Shown here piece by piece: positions 1 to 8,845 of a DNA stretch of 48,646 nucleotides (positions are counted from its first letter, which is position 1; each line of letters begins with the position of its first letter). A program made the position numbers and the translations under genes. Origin of the DNA: Opitutia bacterium (GTDB lineage: Bacteria; Verrucomicrobiota; Verrucomicrobiia; Opitutales; T3Sed10-336); assembly GCA_003558065.1 (NCBI GenBank), contig PWMU01000175.1, positions 1 to 48,646 of the forward strand, given 5' to 3'. A model generated the notes under the pieces. That model ran no database searches, was not told the origin of the DNA, and was given only the letters and a program-made list of their open reading frames with translations.

Positions 1-884
1 AGCCCCGCCAGATGGGAGTCCTTCGTTTCGCCGGAAGTCACGGTGTAGTCCGGAAACTGATACCCGAGATCGTTCAGGGAAAACTCCAGGCGCTCCGCCA
101 GCCGCAGGGTATTGGCAAGCGCATCGGGCCGGTCGGCGAAGAGGATCTCCATCTGTGCGGGCGATTTGATGTAACGCTCGTGGTTGGACGCCAGCAACCG
201 CCCGGCGGTATCGAGCGTGCGTCCGTGACGCAGACAGGTGAAAACGTCGTGCACCCGGCGTTCCTGCGGCGTGGCATGGACCACGCCGTTGGTCGCCAGC
301 AGCGGGTGCTTCCCGGAATCGGCCAGATCGCACAGGAAACGATCCCAGGCACGGTCCTCGCGCCGCAAGTGACGCTGGATTTCAATGAACACGTTGTTTT
401 TCCCGAAAATCCGGCACAGACGGGCGAGACAGGCGCGCACGGCCCGGGAGCCTTCCGGGCTCCGCCAGGCCGCGTGCAGCGGCCCTTCGCGATCCCCGGT
501 CAGCGCCACAAGCCCGCCTGCATACGGCCCGAGCTCCTCCCAGCCCGCCCTTCCCTCCCCCTTGGGGGCCCGCAATTTGACGGTGGTGAGCAGGCGGCAG
601 AGATTTCGGTAGCCCTCCCGCCGGGCCACCAGCACGGGAAGCACGCTCTCGTCCTCGAGAGTCAGTTCGCATCCAACAATCGGATACACTCCGTGCTCGC
701 GGGCACTCGAGGAAAACTGCGGAATCCCGTAAACCCCGTCGCGATCGCACAGGGCCATCGCCGGCATACCACGGTCCGCCGCGGTCGCCGCCAGGTGCTC
801 CGGCAGCGAGGCGCCCCGCAGAAAACTGAAGGCGCTGCGGGCATGAAGCTCGGCATAGACCGGTTTCCTGACGGGAGAGGACAT
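1..884 (-). CDS. dnaE2: Error-prone DNA polymerase DnaE2 (ImuC), N-terminal part, cut by window edge
   Basis: C-family translesion polymerase, the catalytic member of the ImuA-ImuB-DnaE2 mutagenesis cassette. The frame from an ATG at 884 stays open to the left edge, giving about 294 residues of a protein usually over 1000 long. The N-terminus reads MSSPVRKPVYAELHARSAFS and continues with FLRGASLPEHL, the degenerate PHP domain of DnaE2. Residues near 290 (YQFPDYTVTSGETKDSHLAG) match the family segment where the PHP domain leads into the palm. The second histidine of the usual H-x-H metal motif is arginine (ELHARS), in line with an inactive PHP exonuclease. The start lies 31 bases after the imuB stop, so the genes are probably co-transcribed. 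The family call is secure; the rest of the gene is outside the window. Confidence 0.93.
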   Translation of the reverse strand, partial: MSSPVRKPVYAELHARSAFSFLRGASLPEHLAATAADRGMPAMALCDRDGVYGIPQFSSSAREHGVYPIVGCELTLEDESVLPVLVARREGYRNLCRLLTTVKLRAPKGEGRAGWEELGPYAGGLVALTGDREGPLHAAWRSPEGSRAVRACLARLCRIFGKNNVFIEIQRHLRREDRAWDRFLCDLADSGKHPLLATNGVVHATPQERRVHDVFTCLRHGRTLDTAGRLLASNHERYIKSPAQMEILFADRPDALANTLRLAERLEFSLNDLGYQFPDYTVTSGETKDSHLAG

Positions 885-915
885 GGCGGATGACGGGTAT
901 TCCGGCCCTGCCGGG

Positions 916-2370
916 TCACCGGTAGACCCCGGCAAGACTCCACTTCCGGCCCGAGCGGACCAGGCGAAGAAGGCTCCCGTTCTCGAGCTGGACATCCCAT
1001 TCGACTTCGCTCCAGTAACGGGTTCGCTCCCACCACTCGCCGCTCCCATACCAGGGTCCGCGAACGGCAACGACCCGGCCGCTGCAAACGGGGGATTCGA
1101 CGAAATCCGGTTGGCCGGCCTGAACCCCGACCGATGCCCGCCGGGGGGGGCGGAAGCGATCGAGCGGGAAGCCTCGGCATTCGCACTCCGGAGAACCTTC
1201 CCCGGACGTATCAACGGACGCCCGGCTCGAACTCAGCGGCTGCATCGCGACCGCATCGGGCCGGTGAGTATCGCGGAACACCGGGGTGCCCGCCGACTGC
1301 GGCCCGACCAGAGCCGCCAGGCAGGCGAGGGTTTCACTGAAACGGTGGGGGTCCCGCAGTTCCGCGGTAAAAAGATCCTGCTGGCGGCGGTGTTCGGGCA
1401 CGGGATCGACGCGAAGAGCGACACCGGCCACGGGATGCTCCAACCGGAGGTTATCGAGAACGGTGTGGACGGTGCGCAGCAGGATCCCGGGCTTGCGGGT
1501 CGGTTCGGGCAGACGAAAGACGCGAGTGTAGGGTGGCTGATCGTTTTCCGCCTGGAGCCGCAGATGAATCACCGAAGCGACCTTGACCGCCGCTTCCAGC
1601 GTCAGCGACAGCTCCCCGAACAAGCGCCCGAGAATGAAGAGCAGCGGCTCCAGGGTCTCGATTGCATACTCCAGTTCCAGGCTCGCCTCAAAGCGCTTCG
1701 GCGGCGAAGCAATCCGCAAAGGCCGCGAGTAATGCCCGGCAAGCCGGTCCCAGGCCGCGGCCGCCGGCAAACCGAGCCTCCCGGCCACCTGCTCCCGGGA
1801 CAAGCGGCGGAACGAACCGCAATCCCGCAGTCCCCACGACTCCAGGATGCCTTCGGTTTCCCGGGAAAGCCCCAGATGTCCGAGAGCGAGACTATCCAGA
1901 TCCTCCGGCCCCGAAACCCGGACCTCCGGCTCGCGGCGGCTGCTCAAAGCAGTCGCCATCGCGGCAAGATCCGGCGTCGGCCCGCCTCCCCGCCGCAGGT
2001 CGATACCGCGCGGCAGGGACACCGCCTCCGGCATAAAAGGTACGGGATCCTTCAAAGTGACGGTTCCCGGCCCGGTCACTTCGACATAAGGGGAGTGCCG
2101 CCAGGCCACGGCTCGCAACCAGGTGTCGAGACGTTCCTCGGCCGACGGAGAACGGCTGACCAACCGCAGCCGGGGACAACGGGCGAGCGCCCGGGACACG
2201 CTCATCCCCGGTTCCGCTCCTTCGATCCGGGCGGTCTCGTTGCAGGTGTCAAGAAGGGGTTGCCGCCCCTGTTCCACCGTCAGCGCCATCGGACCGGTCT
2301 CCGACCGGGGATTCGTATAGCAGAGAGCCTGCAGACCGAAATCAGGAAGCCGCCAGACGAAATAAGCCAT
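916..2370 (-). CDS. imuB: ImuB, inactive Y-family polymerase-like protein
   Basis: Y-family (UmuC/DinB-like) accessory protein that links the sliding clamp, ImuA and DnaE2 during mutagenic translesion synthesis; family members lack the catalytic acidic residues. The start MAYFVWRLPDFGLQAL is typical of ImuB. A QQDLF motif in the C-terminal half resembles a beta-clamp-binding site. The C-terminus (YWSEVEWDVQLENGSLLRLV, then GRKWSLAGVYR) matches the small tail domain of ImuB proteins (DUF6504-like). The ATG at 2370 was chosen over an upstream in-frame start at 2460 because AAGGAGG sits 5 bases before it and homologues begin there. The product is 484 residues. The start overlaps the end of imuA by 29 bases, and dnaE2 follows after 31 bases, so this is one operon. 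Confidence 0.92.
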   Translation of the reverse strand: MAYFVWRLPDFGLQALCYTNPRSETGPMALTVEQGRQPLLDTCNETARIEGAEPGMSVSRALARCPRLRLVSRSPSAEERLDTWLRAVAWRHSPYVEVTGPGTVTLKDPVPFMPEAVSLPRGIDLRRGGGPTPDLAAMATALSSRREPEVRVSGPEDLDSLALGHLGLSRETEGILESWGLRDCGSFRRLSREQVAGRLGLPAAAAWDRLAGHYSRPLRIASPPKRFEASLELEYAIETLEPLLFILGRLFGELSLTLEAAVKVASVIHLRLQAENDQPPYTRVFRLPEPTRKPGILLRTVHTVLDNLRLEHPVAGVALRVDPVPEHRRQQDLFTAELRDPHRFSETLACLAALVGPQSAGTPVFRDTHRPDAVAMQPLSSSRASVDTSGEGSPECECRGFPLDRFRPPRRASVGVQAGQPDFVESPVCSGRVVAVRGPWYGSGEWWERTRYWSEVEWDVQLENGSLLRLVRSGRKWSLAGVYR

Positions 2371-3061
2371 CTTCCCCTCCTTCCGCCGCTCCGCGACCCT
2401 GAGCAGGCCCCCGATGGTCGCGGATGATTTCAACCCGCAGCCCCGCGGCCAGTTGCTCACGCGGCCAATCCAACTGCTCCAGCCCCTCCCCCGGGAGGCA
2501 CGACAACCGCAACCGGGCGCTGGGAATCACACCAACCGGTGAAAAGCAGACCACCACCGCCCCCTCCTGTCTGGCCAGGCGTTGAAACCGGTACCAGACG
2601 CGCCCCGGCACCCGTCTCAATCGCCCGGAATCGTGATGGCTCAGATCGACCACATGAAACCGGAAATTGCTGTCGCGCAGGAGGAGGTCCGCCGCCTCCA
2701 CCGCCTGCTCCAGCCGGGAGCACCGCACCCAGAAGAGATGCTCCAACCGCTCGAAACCCATCGTCTCCGGATCAAAGCCGTCGCCCCCGTCGACCAGCGC
2801 GAGATAAGCGTTTTCACGACGGGCGAGCCCGATCAACGCCCCCAGCACAAGCCCGCTCCCGGCGGAGGCCGGCGGGACCACGACCTCGGTCAAAGCCCCG
2901 GCGGGAATCCCCCCGCACCCCCCGTCTATTCCGGGTACTCCCAGCTTGAAGCGCTTCTCCTCCCGCAGACAGCTCGAGGGAAACTCCGCCTTCATACGCT
3001 CGCGAAGCGCGTCAAAGGCCGCCGCCCGCTCGCTCTCCTCCGCTGGATGATGGGTCGTCAT
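2342..3061 (-). CDS. imuA: ImuA, RecA/SulA-like mutagenesis protein
   Basis: First gene of the mutagenesis cassette; ImuA proteins are RecA-fold partners of ImuB and DnaE2. The ATG at 3061 (MTTHHPAEESERAAAFDALR) gives 239 residues. A TTG at 3079 would add six residues but lies inside the operator-like palindrome, so it was not used. Seen in the protein: the RecA-like opening GVPGIDGGCGGIPAGALTEV, a modified P-loop region (PPASAGSGLVLGALIGLARR) without a proper GKT, and the strand YLALVDGGDGFDP. The absence of a canonical Walker A is usual for ImuA. It shares 29 bases with imuB. Family assignment rests on both the fold-like motifs and the gene order. Confidence 0.87.
   Translation of the reverse strand: MTTHHPAEESERAAAFDALRERMKAEFPSSCLREEKRFKLGVPGIDGGCGGIPAGALTEVVVPPASAGSGLVLGALIGLARRENAYLALVDGGDGFDPETMGFERLEHLFWVRCSRLEQAVEAADLLLRDSNFRFHVVDLSHHDSGRLRRVPGRVWYRFQRLARQEGAVVVCFSPVGVIPSARLRLSCLPGEGLEQLDWPREQLAAGLRVEIIRDHRGPAQGRGAAEGGEDGLFRLAAS
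2376..2382 (-). promoter_or_regulatory. Strong Shine-Dalgarno of imuB
   Basis: AAGGAGG on the minus strand, 5 bases before the ATG at 2370. It decides the start of imuB and lies inside the 3' end of imuA. It stands out because many other genes in this window have no clear Shine-Dalgarno. Confidence 0.75.
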
Positions 3062-3067
3062 AATAAA

Positions 3068-3096
3068 CAAGGTGATCAAATGATCACTTGTGTCAA
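3068..3096 (-). promoter_or_regulatory. imuA promoter/operator: LexA-like dyad next to a TTGACA box
   Basis: TGATC-AAAT-GATCA at 3073-3086 is a perfect palindrome, part of GTGATCA-AA-TGATCAC, with outer ACAAG/CTTGT arms offset by one base. It sits 12 bases before the imuA ATG. On the minus strand it directly follows TTGACA (3096-3091), a consensus -35 box. No convincing -10 is visible at standard spacing. The spacing 5-N4-5 equals that of the LexA motif I recall for Verrucomicrobia (TGTTC-N4-GAACA), with one base changed per half-site. SOS control is inference. Confidence 0.6.
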
Positions 3097-3301
3097 GAGC
3101 CTTTCGCCTTGCCGGTTATCCCGGGGCCCTCTTATGGAACCTCCGTGTTCAAGCGGATTCCGGTCGGTCGGGAGCAGCCTGGGACCGCGGGAATCGCGTA
3201 CCCGGGAAGAAAGTTTCACTCCCTGTCGTTCACCCCGGGACGCGCCCGGGATGTTTGCTTCTATGAAACATTCGTTGTTCGAGGCAAAGACGGCACCGGA
3301 C

Positions 3302-4540
3302 TCACTCGTACCGCAACGCCTCGATCACGTTCATGCGGGCTGCCCGCATCGCCGGATAGACGCCCGAGGCGAGCCCAATTGCGGCCGAAAACAGGAATCC
3401 CACCACCATCGCCGGGGATGAGAGCACGATTCGAAACTGTTCGGCCTCCACGAGTTCCTGCATCATCACAACCAGTCCCACGCTGGCCATCACTCCGATC
3501 ATTCCGCCGACCACGCTGATCACCACCGCTTCGGCGAGAAACTGGATAAATATGTCGGTTCCCCGTGCTCCGACCGCCTTGCGCACCCCGATCTCGCGTA
3601 TCCGTTCGTTGATGACAGCGAGCATGACGTTCATGATGCCGATTCCGCCCACCAGGAGCGAAATTCCCGCCACCCCGCCGAGAGCAAACGTAAAGGAGCG
3701 CTCCATCCTGCGGAACTCCGCCAATTGCTCTTCCATTGTCGCGACCTCGAAATCGCGGATTCCGCGCCGGGTCTGCATGAGGATGTTGCTCACCTGCTCA
3801 ATCGCGTCTTCAAGGTAGGCAACGTCGGCCACCTGCACGGAAAGACTGTTCAACCGGTCGTTTCCACTGAACCGTTTCATGCCGGTGGTCACCGGAATCA
3901 GCCCGACCCGGTTCTGCCGCGAAAACCATCCGCCCTGATCGGGCCCACCCATGGGTTCGAGGACGCCGATGATCCGGAAGTTTGTGCCGTGAATATTGAT
4001 CCGTTTGCCGACGGCATTCCCTTCGGGAAAGAGGTGGTCGCCGATCCAGGAACCCAGGACCACCACGGGCGAGGCATCCGCAATGTCAAGATCGCCGATA
4101 AACCGTCCCTCCCGCAGTTCCAGTCGCAGGACCTCCCGACGGTCGGGAAGGACCGCGCGCAAGGGAGCATTCACCCTTTCCCCGTCGTGTGAGAAACGCC
4201 GCCACCCCAGGGAAACCTCCGGATCGATCCACCTGACCAGCGGACTTCCCCCGCGGATCGCCTCGACATCGCGAAACGTCATCCCCGGCGATAAATGCGC
4301 GATATGCGCCTGTTCGTCGGGCGGCTCGCGGGTTTCGACCGTCAAACGGGTGATGCCGCCGGTTCGCTCGAAGTACTCGCGCATCTCGCCAAGCATCCCC
4401 TGGACCACCCCCACCATCGCGACCAGTGCCGCCACCCCGAGAATGATTCCGGCCATTGACAACAGCGACCGGAACTTATGGGCCCAAACCTCGCCCAGGC
4501 CATTCACCAGTCCCCCGTAGAATGTAAGCATCCAGTTCAT
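3302..4540 (-). CDS. MacB-like ABC transporter permease
   Basis: Inner-membrane permease of a MacB/LolC-type ABC transporter, 412 residues from the ATG at 4540. One membrane helix lies near the N-terminus (FRSLLSMAGIILGVAALVAM), followed by a large periplasmic domain (roughly residues 50-290) and three helices at the C-terminal end (FALGGVAGISLLVGGIGIMN; AVVISVVGGMIGVMASVGLV; MVVGFLFSAAIGLASGVYPA). NERIREIGVRKAVGA is the conserved cytoplasmic loop of FtsX/MacB permeases. The ATG overlaps the stop of the ATPase gene (ATGA), so I preferred it to an upstream frame start at 4579 inside that gene. Unlike classical MacB, the ATPase is a separate protein. With the adaptor upstream this forms a tripartite efflux set; the outer-membrane channel is not in the window. 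The substrate is unknown. Confidence 0.88.
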   Translation of the reverse strand: MNWMLTFYGGLVNGLGEVWAHKFRSLLSMAGIILGVAALVAMVGVVQGMLGEMREYFERTGGITRLTVETREPPDEQAHIAHLSPGMTFRDVEAIRGGSPLVRWIDPEVSLGWRRFSHDGERVNAPLRAVLPDRREVLRLELREGRFIGDLDIADASPVVVLGSWIGDHLFPEGNAVGKRINIHGTNFRIIGVLEPMGGPDQGGWFSRQNRVGLIPVTTGMKRFSGNDRLNSLSVQVADVAYLEDAIEQVSNILMQTRRGIRDFEVATMEEQLAEFRRMERSFTFALGGVAGISLLVGGIGIMNVMLAVINERIREIGVRKAVGARGTDIFIQFLAEAVVISVVGGMIGVMASVGLVVMMQELVEAEQFRIVLSSPAMVVGFLFSAAIGLASGVYPAMRAARMNVIEALRYE

Positions 4541-5223
4541 ACAGGTCTCGACGTGTCTTCGGAAATCCTCCCGTCGCACATTCGGATCGTCCGCCGGGCG
4601 AAACCGGCGACATGTTCGTCGTGGGTCACAACGACAATGGTCTGGCCTTCCGCGGACAACCCTGTAAAAAGCTCCATGATCCGGTCGACATTGCGGCTGT
4701 CCAGATTGCCGGTCGGCTCGTCGGCCAGGATCAGCGAGGGAGTATTGACGATGGCCCGCGCGATGGCGGCCCGTTGACGTTCCCCCCCGGAAAGCTGGCT
4801 GGGAATGTGCGTCGCGCGGTGGGTCATGCCGACGCGCTCCAGAGCCGTGGCGGCCCGGGCGTTACGGTCCCTGATGCCGGAGCGGCTGTAAACAATGGGT
4901 AGCACGACGTTATCGGCAACGGTCAGGCGAGGGAGCAGGTTGAACGCCTGAAAAACAAACCCGATGCGATTGGCCCGGTACCAGGAGCGATGCGCGCGGC
5001 TGATCCGCCCCACTTCGTTTCCCTCGAACTGCAGGCGGCCGCCGCTGGGACTGTCCATGAATCCAAGAATATGCATCAGGGTCGACTTTCCCGAACCGGA
5101 AGGCCCGAGAATCGCCACAAATTCGCCGGGATCGATCCTGAGCCCGACTCCGTCGAGCGCGCGGACCGTCTCGTCCCCCATCCTGTAGATTTTGCTGAGA
5201 TTCTCGAATTCGACCAGAGGCAT
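4537..5223 (-). CDS. ABC transporter ATP-binding protein (MacB/LolD type)
   Basis: Cytoplasmic ATPase that powers the neighbouring permease, 228 residues. Visible motifs in order: Walker A GPSGSGKSTL (about residues 40-49), Q-loop FVFQAFNLLPRLTV, signature LSGGERQRAAIARAI, Walker B LILADEPTGNLD, and the switch histidine in VVVTHDEHVAG. The LLPRLTVADNV segment and short length are typical of the LolD/MacB/FtsE family of mechanotransmission ABC proteins. It is translated between the adaptor (36 bases upstream) and the permease (ATGA overlap). The start is consistent with MPLVEFENLSKIYRMG at the N-terminus of related proteins. Confidence 0.92.
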   Translation of the reverse strand: MPLVEFENLSKIYRMGDETVRALDGVGLRIDPGEFVAILGPSGSGKSTLMHILGFMDSPSGGRLQFEGNEVGRISRAHRSWYRANRIGFVFQAFNLLPRLTVADNVVLPIVYSRSGIRDRNARAATALERVGMTHRATHIPSQLSGGERQRAAIARAIVNTPSLILADEPTGNLDSRNVDRIMELFTGLSAEGQTIVVVTHDEHVAGFARRTIRMCDGRISEDTSRPV

Positions 5224-5259
5224 GCGGTTCCTTGCATGAACGTCGTTAAAGCCGGCGGC

Positions 5260-6342
5260 TCAGGCCCCGCCGGCTGCAGCGGGACGAACCAGGCTGATCG
5301 TCTCCCCCGCTTCCAGCCCCGAAACAATTTCCACCCAACGACTGTCGTTGATCCCTACCTCGACCGCGCGCCGCTCCCTTTCCCCATTCCTGCCCACCAC
5401 GTAAACATAGCGTTCCTGGCTCTCGACAAAAACGGCGGACAGGTTCACCGCAACCACGTCCTCCGCACGCCGGGCGACAATCCGGACGTTGGCACTGATC
5501 CCCGGCCTGACCATTCGCTCTGCGGGCTCAAAGGCGACATCGACCCGGAAAACCCGGATGTTGTCCTGATTGTAGGCAAAGGGATGAATCCGGCTCACAT
5601 TCCCGGGAACCGAAGTCCCCGCGACAGCGTCAAACGAAACCTCCGTCGAACTGTCCGGATCGATTTTGTCGATATCCAGTTCGTTCACCTCCAACCGGAC
5701 GTAGAGCTCGGAGAGATCGTGGACGCTCATCAGGCGCGTGCCCTCATTAACGGCCCCCGCCCCGACGATGACCTGCCCCTCGTTGACGTCGAGATCCGCC
5801 ACGAGGCCACTTTGCGGCGCGCGAATCGTGGTCCGATTCAAGTCTTCCCGCACACGCTCCACCCGAGCCTGCTGGACCTCGACCTGAATTTCGGCCAGCC
5901 CTCTCTCGATCTCAAGGTCGTAATACTCGCGCTGTTCGACAATGCCCCGCCGGTTCAATCGGTCAATGCGCTCGAAATTCCGCCGTGCCCGCTCCAAGCG
6001 AAGCTCCTCGGCGTTCAGGGTCCGCTGGGCTTCGATGAGTTCCTGCATGAGGGCCGCCCGGTCCAATTCCACCAGGATCTGCCCGCGTTCCACCGTTTCC
6101 CCCGGCTCAACCATTATCTCGATAATCCTTCCGCTGACCTCGGAACGGACATCCGTGGAGTGTTTCGGATGAACGAAGCCATTAGCTTCAATCACATCCT
6201 CGACGGTCCGGACCTCGGCTTTCACTGTGGTCTGGGGTTGGCGATCGGCGGACGACCCTTCCTCGGCCACCTTCTTGAAGGCGACATAACCGCCGAACAA
6301 CAAGAGGAACACAAACGCGGCAGCTAGAATTTTTCCTTTCAT
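5260..6342 (-). CDS. MacA-like periplasmic adaptor (HlyD/RND-type membrane fusion protein)
   Basis: Adaptor that bridges an inner-membrane ABC permease and an outer-membrane channel, 360 residues. The N-terminus (MKGKILAAAFVFLLLFGGYV) is a membrane anchor or uncleaved signal. The barrel-sandwich half-motif GRIIEIMVEPGETVERGQIL is followed by an alpha-helical hairpin rich in Glu/Arg (about residues 95-165), then the second half RAPQSGLVADLDVNEGQVIV and beta-barrel domains. The final segment (ERRAVEVGINDSRWVEIVSG) is typical of MacA-like adaptors. First gene of the adaptor-ATPase-permease operon. The 288 bases before it (to the end of the tamA-like gene) should hold the promoter, but I see no clear box there. 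Confidence 0.9.
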   Translation of the reverse strand: MKGKILAAAFVFLLLFGGYVAFKKVAEEGSSADRQPQTTVKAEVRTVEDVIEANGFVHPKHSTDVRSEVSGRIIEIMVEPGETVERGQILVELDRAALMQELIEAQRTLNAEELRLERARRNFERIDRLNRRGIVEQREYYDLEIERGLAEIQVEVQQARVERVREDLNRTTIRAPQSGLVADLDVNEGQVIVGAGAVNEGTRLMSVHDLSELYVRLEVNELDIDKIDPDSSTEVSFDAVAGTSVPGNVSRIHPFAYNQDNIRVFRVDVAFEPAERMVRPGISANVRIVARRAEDVVAVNLSAVFVESQERYVYVVGRNGERERRAVEVGINDSRWVEIVSGLEAGETISLVRPAAAGGA

Positions 6343-6630
6343 CAGTTACGACGCGCTACCCGTACCACACGCCCGCGCGACCTGGCAAGCTCGACACAGC
6401 GGATAATACTGCGGCCGGCACGGCATTCACCCGAACCACCTTTGAAAGGCACCGGACTGGAACGAATGGCACTGGGTTAAGACGCCTTGTCGGTTTAAAG
6501 ATCCGCAATCACGGTTGTGCCGTTGGTGTCGCACCTGCCGTTGCGACGGTTTATCCCCGGCGTCGGTGCGCCGAACCTCCCTCCATTGCGAAATCCCAGG
6601 TTGACCGATAAGGCCTCCTCCGCAGCTTCG

Positions 6631-8781
6631 CTAAAACGGAAACCCGATGGAAAGGTGGAGGGTTCCGGAGGGGTCCCTTTCCCGGGGATTGAGATTGTGG
6701 CCGTATTCGAGGCGGATCGGCCCGATAAAGGTTTTATAGCGGATACCGCCGCCGACCGAATAAAGTTCCTCGTCCGCGGGATAGCTGTCAAAGCGTCTGG
6801 CGATCGCCAGGGAGTCGGAAAACAGCACCACGGACCAACTGGGGGTGACGACCTGCTCGAACTCGAGATTCAGCAGGGAGTAGGTTTCCGAACCGGCGAG
6901 CCTTCCGGCCTCATTGCGCGAACCCGCCTGGCCGAACTGGTAGCCGCGGATGGAGCTGTCGCCCCCGGGGAAGAAGCGTTTATTGAACGGGAGGTTCCGC
7001 CCCACCTCCCCCTCGGCATGAACCAACCCGTGGGTGAACCCCACATTGATGTAAGCGCCTCGCCCGATCCCCTTGTGCCAGGAAGCGCCGATTTCCAGCC
7101 GCTGGTAGTTGGCTTCGCCCAGGAAATATTCGGAAGCGGCCTCGGTTATGCCGAAAAGGTTGTATCCGTCGCGTGGATATATCGGGTTGTCCCTTTCGTC
7201 ATGCCGGATATCAAAACCGACGGACCCTACCTGCGCCCGACCGATTCCGTCTTCTTCGATGGCGTCGAAACGGGTGGACTGGAGCAACTGGTAGCTGTAC
7301 CTCAACGTCAGATCGCTGTTGATCTTCGAGTAAAACGTCTGCAACCCGGCGGTGCCCCCGTACTCCGTGCGCATAAAATCGATCTCCTCCCGTCGCAAGG
7401 CGGTAGCCTGGCCGAAGGCATTGATGTTCTCACCGAATACTTCGGGCATGGTGTAACGGTAGTCGAGGCTGGACGACTTGAAGGATTGGATGGCCATAAG
7501 ACGGGAACGGTGGGCGCGCCCGAATATGTTGTACTGCTCGATCTCCAACCCTCCCCGCAGCAACTCATAACTGCCGTAGCCCAGGAGAAGACTGATGTCG
7601 ACTTCCTTGCCCTCCACCAGGCGAAACACCACGTTGCGGGTTTCCTCGTCGACCTCTTCGTATTCGACCTCCACCGAATCAAACACTCCGAGCCGGGCGA
7701 GCCGATAGCGGGCCTGATCCATCTCCAAACGGTCAAGCTCGTCGCCGGATCCCGCCATCACCCGCCGGCGAAGTACGGATTCCCGCGTCTTTTCACTGCC
7801 GTCGAACACCACGTCCCCCAGATAAACCTTGTTGCCCGTACGGACCCTGAAAAGCAGATCGATTTCGATACGGTCCTCGAGTTCCTCCCGCTCGAGGGTT
7901 TGCACTTCAACCCTCGCGTCCGGATACCCCTGACGGTAAAAACTGTTCCTCAGGTCGAGGCTGCTGTCCTGAACCCACATTCTCGAATACGGCCTGCCGG
8001 GTTCGCGCTCGACCGTCTGCGAGGGCTCCTCCTCACCTTCGACGTAGACTTCCTCACGAGACGATCGAATGATCGACTGCTTCCCCTCCCGCACCCGGAT
8101 ACGAACCGAGACCGCCCCGGTTTCATCGTCGCGGTCCGTCTCGTCCAGGACCACCCGGGCCTGCTCGTACCCCTTGCCCTCCAGAACCTCCCGCAGGTTC
8201 TCGATGCTGGTGTCCAGTTTCCTGGGAGTGAACACCCGGGTCCGCTTGAGGCGGATCAGGATATCGGTCGCCACAAAGTACGGCAGGGCCTCATTTTCAT
8301 CGATCACGGTCAGCCCCTCGAACTCGACATTCTCATAGTAAAAAAGGATCCCCTCGTCGATCTGGAAGCGGACCGCCGTGGCCCGCATCGGGCGCGGCAG
8401 GAGAACGTCCAGGCGTTCGTCCCAGGTGAAGCGCTCTTCCGTCCCGTCCTCCAGGATCACCCGGGCCGTGATCTTTGGGCGCAGGTAACCATCCTGCTGC
8501 AGCCGCGAGTTGAGAATGAACACGGCATCCTCGATAAAATTGGCGTCGTAATGGGTACGATCCTCCTCGGTATCGAGGAGCTCGATGGTTCGCCGGAGAT
8601 CCCGGTTCCCCCAGATGCCGTACCCGCGCACCTTCAGGTCCGGCGGATCCACCTCCTCTTCGGCCGGCAGGGGCGCCGGAATGAACAGCAATACCCCGAA
8701 GACCATTGCGAAAAGCCTTGTCAGACGGCGTTTCCAGGTGGTTCTCTCCCGGATTTCATATTGGCTGCGTGCGTGGTTCAT
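6631..8781 (-). CDS. tamA: TamA/BamA-like outer-membrane protein (Omp85 family)
   Basis: Outer-membrane assembly factor, 716 residues from the ATG at 8781; an in-frame ATG at 8823 would add 14 residues and cannot be excluded, as neither has a good ribosome site. A signal peptide (RRLTRLFAMVFGVLLFIPAP, then LPAEEE) is followed by POTRA-like repeats in the first half, with the typical GNKVYLGDVVFDGSEKTRES. The C-terminal half is a surface-antigen barrel: RHDERDNPIYPRDGYNL, the lid-lock-like segment FFPGGDSSIRGYQFG, and a final phenylalanine (LHLSIGFPF), the usual Omp85 terminal signal. It lies 64 bases after the tamB-like gene on the same strand, which favours TamA over BamA. The gene order, tamB first, is reversed relative to Proteobacteria. 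Confidence 0.85.
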   Translation of the reverse strand: MNHARSQYEIRERTTWKRRLTRLFAMVFGVLLFIPAPLPAEEEVDPPDLKVRGYGIWGNRDLRRTIELLDTEEDRTHYDANFIEDAVFILNSRLQQDGYLRPKITARVILEDGTEERFTWDERLDVLLPRPMRATAVRFQIDEGILFYYENVEFEGLTVIDENEALPYFVATDILIRLKRTRVFTPRKLDTSIENLREVLEGKGYEQARVVLDETDRDDETGAVSVRIRVREGKQSIIRSSREEVYVEGEEEPSQTVEREPGRPYSRMWVQDSSLDLRNSFYRQGYPDARVEVQTLEREELEDRIEIDLLFRVRTGNKVYLGDVVFDGSEKTRESVLRRRVMAGSGDELDRLEMDQARYRLARLGVFDSVEVEYEEVDEETRNVVFRLVEGKEVDISLLLGYGSYELLRGGLEIEQYNIFGRAHRSRLMAIQSFKSSSLDYRYTMPEVFGENINAFGQATALRREEIDFMRTEYGGTAGLQTFYSKINSDLTLRYSYQLLQSTRFDAIEEDGIGRAQVGSVGFDIRHDERDNPIYPRDGYNLFGITEAASEYFLGEANYQRLEIGASWHKGIGRGAYINVGFTHGLVHAEGEVGRNLPFNKRFFPGGDSSIRGYQFGQAGSRNEAGRLAGSETYSLLNLEFEQVVTPSWSVVLFSDSLAIARRFDSYPADEELYSVGGGIRYKTFIGPIRLEYGHNLNPRERDPSGTLHLSIGFPF

Positions 8782-8845
8782 TAACAAATGCTCATTGATC
8801 GACAGGACCGCGACCCGCGCCATCGGCGCACGGGATGTGCTTTCC

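Noticed and set aside
12-893. 293-codon plus-strand open frame at the left edge
   Set aside because: Opposite strand encodes a clear DnaE2 N-terminus; the plus frame has no recognisable domain.
883-2427. 514-codon plus-strand open frame opposite imuB
   Set aside because: Antisense shadow of a GC-rich gene: Pro/Arg/Gly-rich product without motifs, while the minus strand has a full ImuB.
6517-8784. 755-codon plus-strand open frame opposite the tamA-like gene
   Set aside because: Longer than the real gene but without signal peptide or motifs; the minus strand has POTRA/Omp85 features and the terminal Phe.
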